This document shows positions 35,655 to 44,890 of a DNA stretch of 64,000 nt, piece after piece (positions within the stretch are counted from its first letter, which is position 1; each line of letters begins with the position of its first letter). Position numbers and translations under genes: made by a program. Below the pieces are notes generated by a model. That model saw nothing but the letters and a program-made list of their open reading frames with translations, had not been told where the DNA came from and did not search any database. Source of the DNA: Paraflavitalea devenefica (GTDB lineage: Bacteria; Bacteroidota; Bacteroidia; Chitinophagales; Chitinophagaceae); the NCBI RefSeq assembly GCF_011759375.1, contig NZ_JAARML010000006.1, forward strand, positions 186,001 to 250,000, written 5' to 3'.

Positions 35655-38330
35655 TTACTGCCCATAAAAATACCGCGTCCTGTTAATCCGCAGGTCGCGC
35701 AAAATACCACTCTTGGGATTGATCGTGATATTGAAAGTGCGGATAAGCCCCACAGGCGTAACATTGATGGACAACTGCCAGCAGTGCAATTCGCGTGAAA
35801 TGAACATCGAGAGGGTTTGTATAGAGGAAGATTTGAAATCGTAATACGTATTCATACCCACCTTCCATTTGGGCGTAAGGTTGAAATCGCCATTCAGGCT
35901 CAGGTTGGCATTCGTTTGGGTTTCCCAGCCAGAATAATCAGCTTTAAAATTACGGGTGAAATTGAAAGAGAACGACGTATTCAATGACCAGGGAATATTG
36001 AAATCGGCAAATTCTGCCGCATTCCGCTGCACATAAGCAAGCTGCTCCATTTGCTCCTCCGGCGTCATGGGGGGCAGGTTCTGGTTTTCAAACTGGTCCT
36101 CTTTTTCAGCCGCTTTCTTATCATCCTTGGGCTTGCTCTGGAAAGAAGTAGAGATCGCTATATTACCGCTGGTAATACGTCCCAGCGAAAGCCCACCGCC
36201 TTTCCAGGCATACTCATTAATCCGGTCACCCCGCGCATTTACCTTATAAGGGTCCAGGTTGGCGCCGGCGGTAATATTGATCTTCTCAAACAAAGTACTC
36301 CGGAAATACAGGCTGATATTGGACAGCTTAAAAGAATCGGCCAGGAAATTATAACCACCGTTAAAACCGAAACCATCTATCAGGCGTATCTTTTTAATCC
36401 CACCATCAGCCGTATCTTTTTTGGAACGCACTTTGGCCTCCAGGTTATTGTCAATACCAAAGCTGATACCGCCAAACTCCCCTTCGCCAAAAGGCCCGAA
36501 AATAGTGCCTTCATAATAAGAGAACCGGTATTTCGTACTATCAGCACTAATCATTGTGGTATAATAATCCTTTTTGGCCATATCAGGCTTATAGCTGATC
36601 GAAAAAGTAGGCCGTACTACGTGGCGGATAGCCCTGAGCGCACTGTTCTTACCAAAATTCTCAAACTTGCCGAAGAGAGCTGTACTGATGCCCAAACTAA
36701 AAGAGATATCCTGCGAGGTAAAAAAGCCCTTTTGGATCAATGTATCTACATCCTGACCTGCTGAATCCCAATAACGGGTAAACTTCCGGGAATACCATTT
36801 CTGCTGGTAGCTGATACCGGGCGATACCTGGAAAGGCCCCAGGGAAGGCAGGGAAAGCTGAATAGGGATATTGTGCTGCGCGCCCCATTGCATCGTATCA
36901 ACAAGTTTGCTGAGACTGAAGTCCTTCTCATAAATACTGATCTGGTTGGCCACGTTGGTATTTAATCCTATCCCCAGCTTTTCATACCATTTTGATTCAC
37001 CGACCGGTTCTTTAGGCGCCAGCGGATAAAAAGTGTTCACGGTAAATGCCACATTGGGCAGGTTCATATTGATCAGCGTCGTCGTATTATTCTGGCTGTG
37101 GTTGGCGCTGGCAGTCAGGTTAAACATCGTGCCCCATGTTTTCGAATACGTAATAGAAGAGTTCAGGTTATTCTGGTAATTACGCATGGGGTTATTCGTC
37201 ACATACTGGTTGAATTTGGACGAACCGGCATTCACGTTGGCGCTGAAGGACTGGCCTGGCCTGGCGCGGCTGTCAACCGTATGGCTCCAGGCTATATTAA
37301 ACGTTTGGGCGGTTGTAAACTCCTGTTTGGCATCATCACTCAATAGCCGGGTACTTTGGTACGACAGGTTCAGCGTACCATTATAACGATAGCGCTTGCG
37401 GTAAGTAGGTGTTACAAAAGCCGCCCAGCCGCCATAAGAATAAATATTCGTGCGCAGCGTCACATCAAAATAATCATTCAATACCTGGTAATAACCCAAC
37501 CCTTCCAGGCCCAGGCCAAACTGGTCGCTGGCAGTAAACTGCGGCGGAAGCAGGCCCGAATGCCTGCCCTGCGAAAGCGGGAAAAATCCAAAAGGCAGGT
37601 AGATAGGCACGGGTACGCCTTCAAACTCCGGGTGTATAGGTCCCGTTACAGCCAGTTTCTGACTCACCATCTTCATCCTGGGCGTGCGGAAAGCAAAGTG
37701 GGGCGTATCGAGATTACAGGTAGTAATAAGACCCCGGGCAGCAAAATATTCAGTGGGTGATACCTTCTTGATCTTTCCTCCCTGTACAAACATCTCCCCT
37801 TGCGCCGTGATCGTAGACTGGGTGATCCCCTTCTGCGTCTTTGTATTAAAACGCATAAAATCAGCATCCATCTTCGTATCATTCTGGATCATCCGGGGCC
37901 GGCCGATAATATTTCCCGCCGAATCGCGCCGGAAAGTGGCCACTACCTCATTCTTCTGGTTGTCCATTTCAATACTGTCGGCCGTAAGGTCCATATCCTT
38001 ATACTTCACATTGCCCTTACTATACAGGATGATCTTTTTAGTGGGCACTTCCAGTACAATAGAGTCGGAAGCAGAATAATGCACCGGGGCGTCCAGCGAA
38101 TCCTTCGACATCTTCACATCGAAAGTATCCCGCTGAACAATGGAGGAATCACGTACAGCAGGAACCGTATCTGTCTTGGGTTTCGTTGTATCCTGGAAAG
38201 CCGTTAAGGAATTCCCAAAACTGGTATTGGATGAATAATTACCCAGCACATTCATCGTTAATAACAACAATGAAAGCAGTAATACCGGCAAGGGAAGTTC
38301 TTTTAGGCTATTTTTGCGTCCGTTAATCAT
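35655..38330 (-). CDS. lptD: LPS-assembly outer membrane protein LptD-like
   Basis: 891 residues. After an N-terminal hydrophobic segment, a periplasmic OstA/LptA-like domain (about 85-250) reads VHYSASDSIVLEVPTKKIIL and YKDMDLTADSIEMDNQKNEV. The conserved LptD barrel entry (VPVPIYLPFGFFPLSQGRHS, LLPPQF) and a long barrel rich in Tyr, Phe and Asn follow. LptD delivers lipopolysaccharide to the outer leaflet. The gene diverges from two amidases and is close to mlaD and an LptA-like gene, forming an envelope cluster. Confidence 0.88.
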   Translation of the reverse strand: MINGRKNSLKELPLPVLLLSLLLLTMNVLGNYSSNTSFGNSLTAFQDTTKPKTDTVPAVRDSSIVQRDTFDVKMSKDSLDAPVHYSASDSIVLEVPTKKIILYSKGNVKYKDMDLTADSIEMDNQKNEVVATFRRDSAGNIIGRPRMIQNDTKMDADFMRFNTKTQKGITQSTITAQGEMFVQGGKIKKVSPTEYFAARGLITTCNLDTPHFAFRTPRMKMVSQKLAVTGPIHPEFEGVPVPIYLPFGFFPLSQGRHSGLLPPQFTASDQFGLGLEGLGYYQVLNDYFDVTLRTNIYSYGGWAAFVTPTYRKRYRYNGTLNLSYQSTRLLSDDAKQEFTTAQTFNIAWSHTVDSRARPGQSFSANVNAGSSKFNQYVTNNPMRNYQNNLNSSITYSKTWGTMFNLTASANHSQNNTTTLINMNLPNVAFTVNTFYPLAPKEPVGESKWYEKLGIGLNTNVANQISIYEKDFSLSKLVDTMQWGAQHNIPIQLSLPSLGPFQVSPGISYQQKWYSRKFTRYWDSAGQDVDTLIQKGFFTSQDISFSLGISTALFGKFENFGKNSALRAIRHVVRPTFSISYKPDMAKKDYYTTMISADSTKYRFSYYEGTIFGPFGEGEFGGISFGIDNNLEAKVRSKKDTADGGIKKIRLIDGFGFNGGYNFLADSFKLSNISLYFRSTLFEKINITAGANLDPYKVNARGDRINEYAWKGGGLSLGRITSGNIAISTSFQSKPKDDKKAAEKEDQFENQNLPPMTPEEQMEQLAYVQRNAAEFADFNIPWSLNTSFSFNFTRNFKADYSGWETQTNANLSLNGDFNLTPKWKVGMNTYYDFKSSSIQTLSMFISRELHCWQLSINVTPVGLIRTFNITINPKSGILRDLRINRTRYFYGQ

Positions 38331-38343
38331 ATGCAGTGGTGGG

Positions 38344-38351
38344 CAAAAATA
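38344..38351 (-). promoter_or_regulatory. -7 box (TATTTTTG) of lptD
   Basis: An exact TAnnTTTG on the minus strand, 13 nt before the lptD start, in the divergent gap with the amidase gene. Confidence 0.55.
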
Positions 38352-38409
38352 GTTATTAATGCATTAAGATTATGTGAAGATTGGCAGGCCCATAAAATCA
38401 TAACAAAAT

Positions 38410-39345
38410 ATGTTTAAAAGAATTACAGGCATTATAGTTTTTGCTGTTTCGAGTTGCTTACTCATCGCGTTCACTGGCAAAAAACCCGCTCCACACAAGC
38501 AAAAACCTGTATTGGGCACCATCATCATAGACCCCGGCCATGGTGGTATGGACCCCGGCACACTGGGGGCTTACTCCCGGGAATCCCGCGTGGCCCTGGC
38601 CGTCTCCCTCAAACTGGGCAAAGCGATCAAAGCAGCATTTCCCGATAGCAAAGTCCTCTTCACCCGCACTACCGATATTTTGTCCGGTAATGTAAGAACG
38701 CTGAAAGAGTCCTACTATTACAGGTCCGACTTCGCCAACCAGTCCAACGGCGATCTCTTCATCAGCATACATTGCAATATGGTGGGTAAAAAAGCGGGGG
38801 GCTGGTATGAGAAAAAGATCGTGTCGTACAAAAATGTAACCACCGGCAAAGGAAAAAAGAAAAAAACAAAGAAGGTCCCTGTCTATAAATCTTATTACGT
38901 AAAAAATACCCATAAAGGAACAGAGACCTATATCTGGGCAGCCGACCGCGTAGGCTTCAAAGGGGAAGCCATCAACCAGCGGCAGGAAGAAAGCGGTGAA
39001 AAGAACGACAGCTCCCTCAACTTCGACATGAGTTCACCGGAAGCCCGCATCAGGGCGCAGTTATATGAAAAGAAATACTTCAGCAAAAGCCTTCTGCTGG
39101 CCAACTTTGTAGAAGAAGCCTTTGAAAAAGGAGGCCGTAAAAGCTATGGCGTCAAGCAGCGCAATGAAGAAGGCATCTGGGTGTTACAGGCCACGGGAAT
39201 GCCCAGTATACTCGTAGAGACCGGTTTCCTTTCCAATACAGAAGAAGAAAAATACCTCAACAGTGAAAAAGGACAGAACGAAGTAGTTGCCGCCATCATC
39301 ACCGCCCTGAAAAAGTACAAAACCGCCCTCGAAGCCACCAAATAG
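38410..39345 (+). CDS. N-acetylmuramoyl-L-alanine amidase (paralog 1)
   Basis: 311 residues with a signal-like N-terminus (IIVFAVSSCLLIAF). The Amidase_3 zinc site is visible: IIIDPGHGGMDPG (His), a Glu in SRESRVALA, and FISIHCN (His), with the catalytic Glu in LVETGFLSNTEEE. A lysine-rich, Tyr-rich insert (about 125-170, TGKGKKKKTKKVPVYKS) lies between the last zinc His and the C-terminal part. It cleaves the amide between MurNAc and the stem peptide in the periplasm. A paralog follows. Confidence 0.92.
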   Translation: MFKRITGIIVFAVSSCLLIAFTGKKPAPHKQKPVLGTIIIDPGHGGMDPGTLGAYSRESRVALAVSLKLGKAIKAAFPDSKVLFTRTTDILSGNVRTLKESYYYRSDFANQSNGDLFISIHCNMVGKKAGGWYEKKIVSYKNVTTGKGKKKKTKKVPVYKSYYVKNTHKGTETYIWAADRVGFKGEAINQRQEESGEKNDSSLNFDMSSPEARIRAQLYEKKYFSKSLLLANFVEEAFEKGGRKSYGVKQRNEEGIWVLQATGMPSILVETGFLSNTEEEKYLNSEKGQNEVVAAIITALKKYKTALEATK

Positions 39346-39380
39346 CTAATATTAACGTATTAATAAGCATCTACATCCGT

Positions 39381-39388
39381 TATTTTTG
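39381..39388 (+). promoter_or_regulatory. -7 box (TATTTTTG) of the second amidase gene
   Basis: An exact TAnnTTTG 40 nt before the start codon, so the two amidase genes probably have separate promoters. Confidence 0.55.
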
Positions 39389-39428
39389 CATCTTTCCTCG
39401 TAGCTTAAATTAGAAGCCGGATTGTAAT

Positions 39429-40352
39429 ATGATAAAAAAAGTCACCTGTTATCTGCTGATCGCTACAGTGTTTACGGTACTGACGTCTTTCTATACGAAA
39501 CCCGTAGGAGCAACACAGAAACCTGTGATCAGGACCATTATTATAGATGCAGGCCATGGCGGCTCCGACAATGGCGCCCGGGGCGATTACTCTTTTGAAA
39601 AAGACATCTGCCTCGACGTAGCCCTGAAACTGGGCAAAAAACTGGAGCAGGAATTCCCGGATATCAAAGTCCTCTATACCCGCACCAAAGATGAATATCC
39701 TTCTATCAAGGCAAGGGCCGACTTTGCCAATGCCAACAAGGGCGACCTGTTTGTATCCATTCACGTAAATGCAGGCCCGCCAATAAAGCACTCCAAATTT
39801 GCCGGGTATAAAACACAAACCTACTATACCGGTAAAGGTAAAAGCCGTAAAAAACGCACCCGCCGCGTGCCCAGGTACAACATATACTATACCGAAAACC
39901 CTTCCAATGGCACCGAAACCTATATCTGGGCGGCCGACCGTACAGACGCAAAAGGAGAGTTTATAACCGACCGCCTCTCCGAAGAAGTCAACGACTCCAC
40001 CGAATATGCGCCCGATATCAATGACCCGGAATTCAAGGCCAAATCATTGCTGTGGACCAAACGCTTTTTCGACAAAAGCCTGATGCTTGCCACCATGGTA
40101 GAAGAAGAATTTGTGAGTGGCGGCCGGGTAAGCCGGGGCGTAAAACAACGGAATGAAAAAGGCATCTGGGTGCTGCAGGCCACTGCCATGCCCAGTATAC
40201 TGGTGGAAACCGGGTTCATCACCCATCGCCCCGATGAAGACTACCTGAACAGCAATAAAGGCCAGGAGGAAATAGCCAGCCACGTAATGGCCGCCATCAA
40301 ACGCTATAAAGCGGCTACTGAAGGCACTCCTGCCCCAAAACAGGGGTTTTAA
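39429..40352 (+). CDS. N-acetylmuramoyl-L-alanine amidase (paralog 2)
   Basis: 307 residues. It has the same plan as the upstream gene: a signal, IIIDAGHGGSDNGARGDYSFEKD, FVSIHVNAGPP, a basic insert (KGKSRKKRTRRVPRYN), SNGTETYIWAADR and LVETGFITHRPDEDY. The shared insert and nearly equal length show a tandem duplication. In relatives the insert region can block the active site until an activator binds, which is a possible but unproven role here. Its own promoter box suggests separate control. Confidence 0.92.
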   Translation: MIKKVTCYLLIATVFTVLTSFYTKPVGATQKPVIRTIIIDAGHGGSDNGARGDYSFEKDICLDVALKLGKKLEQEFPDIKVLYTRTKDEYPSIKARADFANANKGDLFVSIHVNAGPPIKHSKFAGYKTQTYYTGKGKSRKKRTRRVPRYNIYYTENPSNGTETYIWAADRTDAKGEFITDRLSEEVNDSTEYAPDINDPEFKAKSLLWTKRFFDKSLMLATMVEEEFVSGGRVSRGVKQRNEKGIWVLQATAMPSILVETGFITHRPDEDYLNSNKGQEEIASHVMAAIKRYKAATEGTPAPKQGF

Positions 40353-40402
40353 AGGGCCCGGAAGCAGGGAACCTGGCTTTTTCTGTGGTAGAGTTTGTAT
40401 TT

Positions 40403-40450
40403 TTCAGACTTCATACTTCATACTTCAGACCTCGTAATTCCTTATTTTTG
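40403..40450 (+). promoter_or_regulatory. 7-bp array and -7 box upstream of mlaD
   Basis: Units ttcagac, ttcatac, ttcatac and ttcagac repeat every 7 bp (40403-40430) and fade through ctcgtaa into TATTTTTG (40443-40450), an exact TAnnTTTG. The array again sits where the -33 element should be. Confidence 0.65.
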
Positions 40451-40513
40451 TTGATAATATACTTTTTTAAGGTCGGCCTTGAAAAGTATCATTTCACACC
40501 AAACAGCCCGTAA

Positions 40514-41509
40514 ATGAAAATTTCGAATGAAACCAAGGTAGGCGCACTGACTGCTATAGCTATTGTAATACTGATTTTGGGCTTTAACTTTCTGAAAGGA
40601 AGAAATCTTGCCGACCGGAGTGATAAAATATATGCCGAATTCCCCAGCGTAGAAGGCTTGCAGGTTTCCAACCCGGTATTTATAAAAGGGCTCCAGGTAG
40701 GGAAAGTCTATGCCATGAAGGAAAAAGACGAAAACCTTTCCGGTGTCATTGTTACCATCAGCCTGAACAAAAGAGTTAACATTCCCAAAAACTCTTTGGC
40801 TACCATTGGCAGTGAACTACTGGGTACCAGCTCTGTTAAGATCAACATGGGCAACAGCCCCACCTACATACAGGATGGTGATACCCTTTCCACCATGAAA
40901 ACCCTGGGCCTGGCCGATAAACTGCAAAGCAGCCTCGACCCTACCCTGGCCAAGGTCAACAAAACCCTGGAATCCCTTGACCTCGTTTTGCATAACCTGA
41001 ACAGTACACTGGACCCCAATACCAAAAACAACCTGCAGTCCATCATTGCCAACCTCACCAACTCCTCCAAATCACTGGAAAAATTACTCGATGCACAGAC
41101 CGGTATGCTGGCCAAAACACTGGCCAATACAGAATCTGTTACCGGCAACCTGGCAAAGAACAATGACAAGATCAATGCAACGGTTGATAACCTGGAAAAA
41201 GCAACCGGCAAACTGGCCAATGCAAAATTTGATGAAGCGGTAGCCAGCCTTCAGAGCACCATGGCCAAACTGGAAGCCACAGTTGATAAAGTGAACAGCA
41301 ACCAAAGCTCACTGGGCGCACTGTTAAATGATCGCAAATTGTACGACCAGCTATTACAAACCAATCGTAGTTTGACTACCTTGCTCGACGACCTGCGGAT
41401 GCATCCAAAACGCTATGTAAACATCTCTGTATTTGGAAAGAAAGACAAAAAAGGTCCGCTCATGTCACCTATATATGATTCTACTTCTACGAAACAAGGA
41501 AACCAGTAA
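40514..41509 (+). CDS. mlaD: MlaD/MCE domain protein
   Basis: 331 residues. One N-terminal membrane helix (about 10-28) is followed by a single MCE domain (about 38-120: AEFPSVEGLQVSNPVFIKGL, QVGKVYAM, GSELLGTSSVKIN). A long helical, coiled-coil tail (about 130-305) is rich in Leu, Asn and Lys. MlaD hexamers bind lipid and work with an ABC transporter in phospholipid traffic between membranes; no mlaE or mlaF genes lie in the window. The LptA-like gene begins 1 nt after its stop. Confidence 0.88.
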   Translation: MKISNETKVGALTAIAIVILILGFNFLKGRNLADRSDKIYAEFPSVEGLQVSNPVFIKGLQVGKVYAMKEKDENLSGVIVTISLNKRVNIPKNSLATIGSELLGTSSVKINMGNSPTYIQDGDTLSTMKTLGLADKLQSSLDPTLAKVNKTLESLDLVLHNLNSTLDPNTKNNLQSIIANLTNSSKSLEKLLDAQTGMLAKTLANTESVTGNLAKNNDKINATVDNLEKATGKLANAKFDEAVASLQSTMAKLEATVDKVNSNQSSLGALLNDRKLYDQLLQTNRSLTTLLDDLRMHPKRYVNISVFGKKDKKGPLMSPIYDSTSTKQGNQ

Positions 41510-41510
41510 G

Positions 41511-43196
41511 ATGTTAAGGGTTATCGGTTTGCTCGTATTACTGGCATTTGTGTGCTCAGGCATTACTGCACAGGTAACACCTGTAACGCCGACTCCTGCA
41601 CAGGATACAGGCAGCAAAAGAATGGTAGAGATCATCCATGCCGATGTTATACGGACAGAAATAAAAGATTCTGTCACAGAACTGAAAACGCTGGCGGGTA
41701 AAGTACACCTGGTCCAGGGCAAAACACACTTCTTCTGCGACAGTGCCATCATCAACAGTTACACCAAAATAGTAGAGGCCTTTGGCCATATCCATATCAA
41801 CGATGCCGACAGTGTGCATACCTACAGTGATTACCTCATCTACTACTCGAACACCAAAATGGCAACGCTGAAAAAGAATGCCAAACTTACTGACGGTAAA
41901 ACGACGCTGCTAACGGATGAGCTGCACTATGACGTCAACCAGAAAATAGGCGAATACTTTAATGGCGGGCGGGTACTTAACAACAAATCTGTACTTACCA
42001 GCAAGGAAGCCACCTATTACGGCGAACTGAAAGACGTTTACTTCAAGAAAGATGTAGTACTCACCGATCCCCAGTACCTCCTCAAATCAGATTCACTGCT
42101 CTACAATACCACCACTGAAATTGCCACTTTTATTACACAGACCTACATTGAAGACAGTGCGAAAAGAAAGATCACTACGAAGGAAGGATATTATGACCTG
42201 AAGAAGGGCAGTGCCACCCTGGGCAAGCGCCCCATCATTGAAGACACCAAGGCAAGAACAAAAACGATTGCCGATATTGTGGAAACGGACGACTCCACCG
42301 GCATTACCACACTCATCGGGCGGGCAGTGCATATAGACAGTGCGCAGGGAGTTTCTTTGCTGGCCAACTTTATACGGACCAACAAAAAGGAAGAAACGCT
42401 TTTTGCTACCCAGCATCCGCTCATGATCATCAAGCAGGACAATGATTCTATTTATGTAACAGCCGACACCCTCTTCTCCGGCAGGTTAAGTAAACTGAAA
42501 GCGTTGCAGGATTCCCTCGCCAGTAAAGACTCGCTTGCAGGCAAGGATACGCTCCTCACCAGGAGTCAAACCGATACCATCAGGAGAGCTGTCACCATCA
42601 ATATCCAGGACAAGAACAAGAACGATAGTGCCGACCGTTACTTCCAGGGTTATCACCACGTACGTATCTATTCCGATTCCCTGCAGGCAGTGGCCGATAG
42701 TATGTTCTATTCAGGCGCCGACTCCATATTCAAGCTGTTCACAGATCCCGTTGCCTGGGCCAATGACAGCCAGATCACCGGCGATACTATGTACCTCTAT
42801 ACAAAGAACAAGAAGCCGGAAAGGCTCTTTGTATTTGAAAATGGCTTTGCGATTAACAAAGCCGGCAAGGACATGTTTAACCAGCTCAGGGGCAACCGGC
42901 TGAACGGTTACTTTGTTGATGGCAATATTGATTACATGCGCGCCAAAGGCAATGCGGAAAGTGTGTTCTATGCAATGGATGAAGACAGCGCGCTGGTAGG
43001 CATCAACAAAGCATCGGGAGACATCATAGACCTGCGTTTTGTGAACAAAGAGCTCAACAAAGTAGTCATCATCAGCGATCCCAAGGGAACCATGTTTCCC
43101 GCCAAACAGGCCACCGAACAGGATAAAGTACTCCGCAGCTTCAAATGGCTGGAAGCCCGCAGACCCAAGACAAAGTTTGAACTATTCGGAAACTAA
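41511..43196 (+). CDS. OstA/LptA-like LPS transport protein
   Basis: 561 residues from the ATG at 41511; the frame runs back to 41433 inside mlaD without a signal. A signal peptide ends ITAQ. Repeated OstA-type strands follow: TLAGKVHLVQGKTHFFCDSA, YSNTKMATLKKNAKLTDGKT, TKEGYYDLKKGSATLGKRPI. This jellyroll is the LptA/LptD periplasmic fold, much longer than E. coli LptA (about 185 residues). It probably forms part of the bridge carrying lipopolysaccharide to LptD. Co-transcription with mlaD is likely. Confidence 0.85.
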   Translation: MLRVIGLLVLLAFVCSGITAQVTPVTPTPAQDTGSKRMVEIIHADVIRTEIKDSVTELKTLAGKVHLVQGKTHFFCDSAIINSYTKIVEAFGHIHINDADSVHTYSDYLIYYSNTKMATLKKNAKLTDGKTTLLTDELHYDVNQKIGEYFNGGRVLNNKSVLTSKEATYYGELKDVYFKKDVVLTDPQYLLKSDSLLYNTTTEIATFITQTYIEDSAKRKITTKEGYYDLKKGSATLGKRPIIEDTKARTKTIADIVETDDSTGITTLIGRAVHIDSAQGVSLLANFIRTNKKEETLFATQHPLMIIKQDNDSIYVTADTLFSGRLSKLKALQDSLASKDSLAGKDTLLTRSQTDTIRRAVTINIQDKNKNDSADRYFQGYHHVRIYSDSLQAVADSMFYSGADSIFKLFTDPVAWANDSQITGDTMYLYTKNKKPERLFVFENGFAINKAGKDMFNQLRGNRLNGYFVDGNIDYMRAKGNAESVFYAMDEDSALVGINKASGDIIDLRFVNKELNKVVIISDPKGTMFPAKQATEQDKVLRSFKWLEARRPKTKFELFGN

Positions 43197-43271
43197 TTAC
43201 AACAACTTTAACACCCCCTCTTTAATACTCCGGCACCATTTTTCGTTCATAACTATCAAACCGGACGGAAT

Positions 43272-43742
43272 ATGAAACGCCTCACGTTGTTCTTTACAGT
43301 AACAGCTTTGCTTATTGTTATCAGTCAGCAATCATCAGCACAGGCTGCACCGGATTACAGGCTGGGACTGGGCATACGGCTCAGTAACTCCACGCCAACA
43401 CTCAACAACTCTTTTAGTGGCAAATACTTCATTACAGACCGCAGTGCCGTAGAAGGTCTCGTATCATTCGGCAGCCGCTTTGGCTTGGGCGCCCTGCTGG
43501 AGATACACCAGCCCTTTGCTTCAGCGCCTGGACTACGCTGGTTCTATGGTGCAGGCGCCTATGTAGGCTGGCAGGATAGTGAAACCTACCTGGGCCCTAC
43601 TGGTATATTGGGCCTCGATTATAAATTTGCCAATGCGCCCATCAACCTGTCACTCGATTGGAAACCGGAACTGGACATCATACCCGATATCAACTTCGTT
43701 CCGGATGCCTTTGCACTCACGGTACGCTTCACCTTGAAATAA
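43272..43742 (+). CDS. Small outer-membrane beta-barrel protein
   Basis: 156 residues with a signal peptide ending SSAQA. The mature part alternates aromatic and small residues (YRLGLGIRLSNSTP, FSGKYFITDRSAVEGLVSFG, WFYGAGAYVGW) and ends with a beta strand AFALTVRFTLK, the C-terminal Phe-x-Leu-Lys pattern of outer membrane barrels. It is probably an eight-strand barrel; no ligand is known. It lies 75 nt after the LptA-like gene. Confidence 0.72.
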   Translation: MKRLTLFFTVTALLIVISQQSSAQAAPDYRLGLGIRLSNSTPTLNNSFSGKYFITDRSAVEGLVSFGSRFGLGALLEIHQPFASAPGLRWFYGAGAYVGWQDSETYLGPTGILGLDYKFANAPINLSLDWKPELDIIPDINFVPDAFALTVRFTLK

Positions 43743-43777
43743 CAGCTCGTAGCCACGCTGCGAAGCTTGTACTTGCT

Positions 43778-43825
43778 CTGCGAGGGCTTGCAGCCTCGCA
43801 GCCCTATTCCGTTGCCTTTGGCAAC
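43778..43825. repeat. Two-hairpin intergenic repeat (copy 3)
   Basis: CTGCGAGG pairs with CCTCGCAG, then a CCCTATTCC spacer, then GTTGCC pairs with GGCAAC. The spacer is identical to that of copy 2. A degraded extra stem (GCTGCGAAGC) precedes it at 43757. Confidence 0.7.
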
Positions 43826-43933
43826 ACTTTCTTCAAACCGCACAACTGTTCTCTGTGGCATCAGCAGCCACCTTCCACCTAATCCTCAAAATCCGTTAAT
43901 CCCAGTTCAGACATCTACGCAATCGTTTGCCCC

Positions 43934-44027
43934 ATGCAGGAATATGCACATTCATGCAGGAATTAAAGCCTTTTAATAACTTTTCTATCCACTTTATGTC
44001 AATTTATGCAACAATCTGCCTAATTTG
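43934..44027 (+). promoter_or_regulatory. Operator/promoter region of the first deoR gene
   Basis: Two direct repeats ATGCAGGAAT start at 43934 and 43954, two helical turns apart. Downstream, TTTATGC (44003) and CCTAATTTG (-7-like, TAATTTG at 44021-44027) lie at the same mutual distance (18 nt) and the same distance to the start codon (19 nt) as in the paralogous locus at 54779-54853. Confidence 0.6.
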
Positions 44028-44046
44028 AGGGCATTAACCAGGCTAT

Positions 44047-44796
44047 ATGCTTAAAAAAGAACGACAAGCTTACATACTCCGGCAAGTAAACCTGCATAAT
44101 AAAGTATTGTCTTCCACCCTGAGCTCAGAGATCCATGTATCGGAAGATACCATTCGCAGAGACCTGCATGAACTGGCAGAAGACGGTAGGATCATCAAAG
44201 TACATGGCGGCGCCCTCTCCCACTCTTTTCATGATGTGTACAACCCCTCCGGCCATATTTACCTGCACGATCATAAAAAAGTAATTGCTGAAAAAGCAGC
44301 CGCCCTCATTGAGGATGGCATGTATGTATTAACCAGTGGCGGTTCTACCATCCTGGAGCTGGCCCGGGTATTGCCCCCGCAGCTCAGGGCCACCTTTGTA
44401 TCAGGCAGCCTGCCTGCCATCGTGGAGTACCTCCACCATCCCAACATAGAGGTCATTGTCATCGGCGATAAAATATCCAGGAATGGCCGCATCACCGTAG
44501 GCGGTGATGCCATTTCCAAAATTGGCCATATCCGCGCCGACCTCTGTTTCCTCGGTGTGGATGCCATCCACGTACAGCACGGCGTTACCGACAGCGACTG
44601 GGATGTGGTGCAGCTTAAAAAGGCCATGATCGAATCGTCGCAGAAGGTCGTATGCCTCAGCATTGCTGAAAAGACCAATGCCGTAAAACCGGTCCATGTG
44701 TGCCCCGTAGGCAGCATTCATACCCTGATCACTGAACTGCCACCGGGTGATCCTTTATTACAGCCCTATGTCAATGCAGGCATAGAGGTATTATAA
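44047..44796 (+). CDS. DeoR family transcriptional regulator (module A)
   Basis: 249 residues. The N-terminal HTH (KERQAYILRQVNLHNKVLSS, then HVSEDTIRRDLHELAEDGRI and IKVHGGALS) is classic DeoR. The C-terminal DeoRC sugar-phosphate sensor has VLTSGGSTILELARVLP, VIGDKISRNGRITVGGDA, CFLGVDAI and GVTDSDWDVVQLKKAMI. It is followed by susC and susD and very probably controls them in response to a sugar phosphate. A gap-free paralog, roughly 70% identical by eye, heads the second module at 54873. Confidence 0.92.
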   Translation: MLKKERQAYILRQVNLHNKVLSSTLSSEIHVSEDTIRRDLHELAEDGRIIKVHGGALSHSFHDVYNPSGHIYLHDHKKVIAEKAAALIEDGMYVLTSGGSTILELARVLPPQLRATFVSGSLPAIVEYLHHPNIEVIVIGDKISRNGRITVGGDAISKIGHIRADLCFLGVDAIHVQHGVTDSDWDVVQLKKAMIESSQKVVCLSIAEKTNAVKPVHVCPVGSIHTLITELPPGDPLLQPYVNAGIEVL

Positions 44797-44890
44797 ATCA
44801 GCATTTGTTCATAGCATTCATACTCATCCGTACCCTTATCCTTCCCGTTCCCTGCATCAACCAGGCTCCATACACTTTAAATAACAATTT

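Noticed and set aside
36051..36764. Long open frame antisense to lptD
   Set aside because: It is a shadow frame caused by the codon pattern of lptD; no domain or promoter is visible.
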